Origin: Lepidostoma basale
Lineage: Eukaryota > Arthropoda > Insecta > Trichoptera > Lepidostomatidae
Direction: 5' to 3'
Length of the DNA: 64,000 nucleotides
Assembly (NCBI GenBank): GCA_022606425.2
Contig: JAHDVF020000509.1
Coordinates: forward strand, 682,001-746,000
Below are positions 61,770 to 64,000 of the stretch, piece after piece (the stretch's first letter is position 1; each line of letters begins with the position of its first letter). The translations under genes and the position numbers were made by a program. The notes under the pieces were generated by a model. It had not been told where the DNA came from. It did not search any database and saw only the letters and a list, made by a program, of their open reading frames with translations.

Positions 61770-62155
61770 ATTGTTTTAAATGCCTAATTACAGTTGATTA
61801 AAAAACGGTGGATGCTTGGAATATAAATTAAATATCACAAAAATCCGGATCGTCCAGCTGGCATGTGCACCATAAAAAAGAACATTATTAGTTTTGTTAT
61901 TTTATTTTGTTTTGTATCATTGTATTTTATATGACTTGTTTTAGATTTATTTAGTGAACGTTAGACGATCGAATTGTGCGCGGGATATGCCTATTGGTGG
62001 CGATGAGATTCGCAACCCATCATACCGCGTCTCCCGCGGGGGCGAAAAGAGAAGGGTGGAGCGCCGCATCGGTTAAAGTGTGGCATTTCATTATTTCTGC
62101 TTACCCCTTCGGGGAGACGGCGTGATGGTTAGTTACTTAGTATCTTAAATCTACT
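61770..62155 (+). mobile_element. Short non-autonomous element with an RTE 3' end (second copy)
   Basis: TAATTACAGTTGATTAAAAA, ACGGTGGATGCTTGGAATAT, AATCCGGATCGTCCAGCTGG, TTTTGTTATTTTATTTTG, GGGATATGCCTATTGGTGGC, GATGAGATTCGCAACCCATC, then GTGTGGCATTTCATTATTTC, GGGGAGACGGCGTGATGGTT, AGTTACTTAG. Same order as 22195-22695 on the other strand. Confidence 0.78.
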
Positions 62156-62239
62156 TTAAAGAGTAACAAAATGTCATTATTATTTTTTTAAACATGAGTA
62201 GTCATGATTATTTAAAAAAAAATCTAAAGCGACAGTAGA

Positions 62240-62470
62240 CCATAGCTTCCCAACCTTTTCAAGGTCACTGCCCCTTTACAAGCCAAAAAATTCTAACGCC
62301 GCCTCTCATATAATCGTGGTTATGTATTATGTATATCTATTTATAATCACAATGATGTAATAATAAAGATAATCAAGTGGAGCCTGGATACTGGACCCTC
62401 TATAGTCCCCATTGAAGGTACCAGTGCCCCCTTGAGGGGAGCGGTACCGCCCCCGTTGGAATTCTATACT
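62240..62470. mobile_element. hAT-like non-autonomous remnant
   Basis: AGCTTCCCAACCTTTTCAAG, GTCACTGCCCCTTTACAAGC at one end and CCAGTGCCCCCTTGAGGGGA, GCGGTACCGCCCCCGTTGG at the other are characteristic of old hAT-type ends (C.G.GTTCCCAACCTTTT..GTC.C..CCCC). The interior is AT-rich. Confidence 0.5.
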
Positions 62471-63650
62471 GTAGACGAATACATGATGTGAAGACTTATG
62501 TTGGTTTATACATACTGGTGCGATATATCTAAATAAATAATCGAATGCTGAGACATTTATGTAATAAAATATTCTCTTTGACACACATATAATTATTTCG
62601 AACAAATAATATTGATATTTATATAGCATGAAGACTACTGATATTAATACTTATACATGTACAAGTAATACGGAGAGATGACCCATAGAGCTTATATAAT
62701 TGTATTAGGTAGGCATTCAATTATTGTATTAGAATTTGGTGCCATCTCCTATGTTGGGGTGGACGACAATAATCTATTATAATATTATTTCAGGTTCCAA
62801 CGACAAGAAGGATTAAACGAAGGATGAGAACAGGAACTAAGCAATCAGAGTGGCAGGAAGTTTCTTAGTGCCAACAGGAAACGGAATTGATTAAGATAAA
62901 ATGTTATGAAGTAAAATAGACGCATTAACTATTTTCATGTCTACAATTTGTAAAAGAGTAATAGATTTTATAACCAAAAATGTAATATGATAACCCAAAG
63001 GATGCAAGGTATCGTCAAATTATATACTAATAAAAATCTTCCTTTTTTGTTATATTACGTCTTTTGTGTGGAATATTTTCCGATTGAGTGCCAAACACTT
63101 TCGTGCTATTTTCATGCCTAAGCATAGAAAAAAGAGATTAAGGGAAGAGGCAAGTAGGACGACGTTAAGACTTCTTGTTAAAGGACCCACGAATTTGGTC
63201 TTTTTTTCCAACATTCAAATAATTATAATTTGGCGAAAATACAGGCGAAGGCGACCTCACATTTTAATCAACTGTCTTGTGACAATATAACTGTCTTAAT
63301 CTTGTGGTGTTTGATATAATATTGTATAAAGAATTTGAAAAACAATTAATTTTATACAGAACAACTTTCTTCAAATTCCGAAGCATAAATCTCGGTATAA
63401 AATGCTTACGTTACCAAATACCTTTTTTTTAACGATTTTAAAGTCCGATTAAAAAACGTGTATGCTTTTCAAAAACAAATATGTAAATAACACCAAGAGC
63501 CTTCCGATGTTTTAATCGTTCAATCCAAAGCATTTAGAAACGTTGAACTGATCAGAAAATCGATAAGCAATTATATATCATCCAGTAAAAAGAGAGAAAT
63601 CATTGTAAAAACATATAACCCTAAAACACCAAAAATAAATTCATGTATGA
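62470..63650. other. No gene recognised
   Basis: AT-rich. The frame 63066-63290 is basic and short with no family match. Confidence 0.35.
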
Positions 63651-63960
63651 CATTATTTTCTAGAATTTTTATTTTATTTTCTAGGAATGACATATTTCAC
63701 CTTCCTTACACATTATCAAATGTCATATTTGATAATGCCTTAGAAAGGCGAAACGTGTTATTCAGATAAAATAAAATAAAACTTGTAGAAAATAGACATT
63801 TCATTCGTTTAATTTTTATTTTAATTTTTATTATTCATTTCATAAAATGTCTACAAAACAGACGTTTTCATTAGTATAAATCATTTAATAAGGAGCTTTA
63901 CATCATATTTCAAGAAATAATTAATCATATAAACGTCATAATTTTTTAATAAATATTACG
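63650..63960. repeat. Family A fold-back with extra distal copy
   Basis: TTCTAGAATTTTTATTTTAT, AATGACATATTTCACC, TTATCAAATGTCATATTTGA, TAATGCCTTAGAAAGGCGAA, ACGTGTTATTC, AAAACTTGTAGAAAATAGAC. A second piece of the right arm (ATGTCTACAAAACAGACGTT) and the distal end (AAGGAGCTTTACATC, TTTCAAGAAATAATTAAT) follow. Confidence 0.75.
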
Positions 63961-64000
63961 TTGTCAAACACCTCTTACATTGTTTTTATTCAAATAGTTT

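Overview
The window is AT-rich animal DNA with spliced genes, tRNA-derived SINEs, RTE-like non-LTR retrotransposons, a Tc1/mariner element and many fold-back repeats. It most likely comes from an insect; Lepidoptera is plausible from the repeat style, but I cannot prove it from sequence alone. There is no bacterial-type gene organisation, no CRISPR array and no rRNA.

Host gene (1-12 kb, minus strand). Only one host gene can be supported. Seven exons (11834-11932, 8559-8671, 4180-4395, 3146-3403, 2145-2292, 1329-1496, 765-974) have AG/GT borders and mutually compatible phases. They join into one open frame of 403 residues plus stop. The predicted C-terminal portion starts with a helix that resembles the last helix of a PTB/PID domain. 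It continues through a Ser/Pro-rich linker and ends in a tensin-like SH2 domain plus a short acidic tail. The 5' exons, including the rest of any PTB domain, are not visible and probably lie beyond the right edge. If so, 12-64 kb is a very large intron of this gene; it could also be partly intergenic.

Repeats (12-64 kb, and in the introns). The rest is a transposon graveyard. (a) An RTE-like family has one long open copy (48353-49474) and more than a dozen 5'-truncated copies. Most end in a GTTA/TTAG microsatellite, and one is rearranged by twin-priming-like inversion. (b) Other non-LTR families have GAA-repeat tails; one pair is nested with a 14-bp target-site duplication at 44.1-45.5 kb. 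(c) There are two tRNA-derived SINE families, and a third short family that has borrowed the RTE 3' end. (d) One decayed mariner element retains its terminal repeats. (e) Several palindromic fold-back families are present.

Most interesting signal. Many of the fold-back families, although unrelated outside the core, share one small core: CTGANGA, one extra base, a short hairpin, GAAAC, a short palindrome and then TC. This is the layout of a type I hammerhead ribozyme with a short dimer-type stem III. The copy at 47914-47956 also has a perfect 6-bp stem I. Such ribozymes are known from Penelope-like retroelements and retrozymes, yet no Penelope-type reverse transcriptase is visible here. The constant extra nucleotide between box 1 and stem II is unlike the textbook core and is stated as a caveat.
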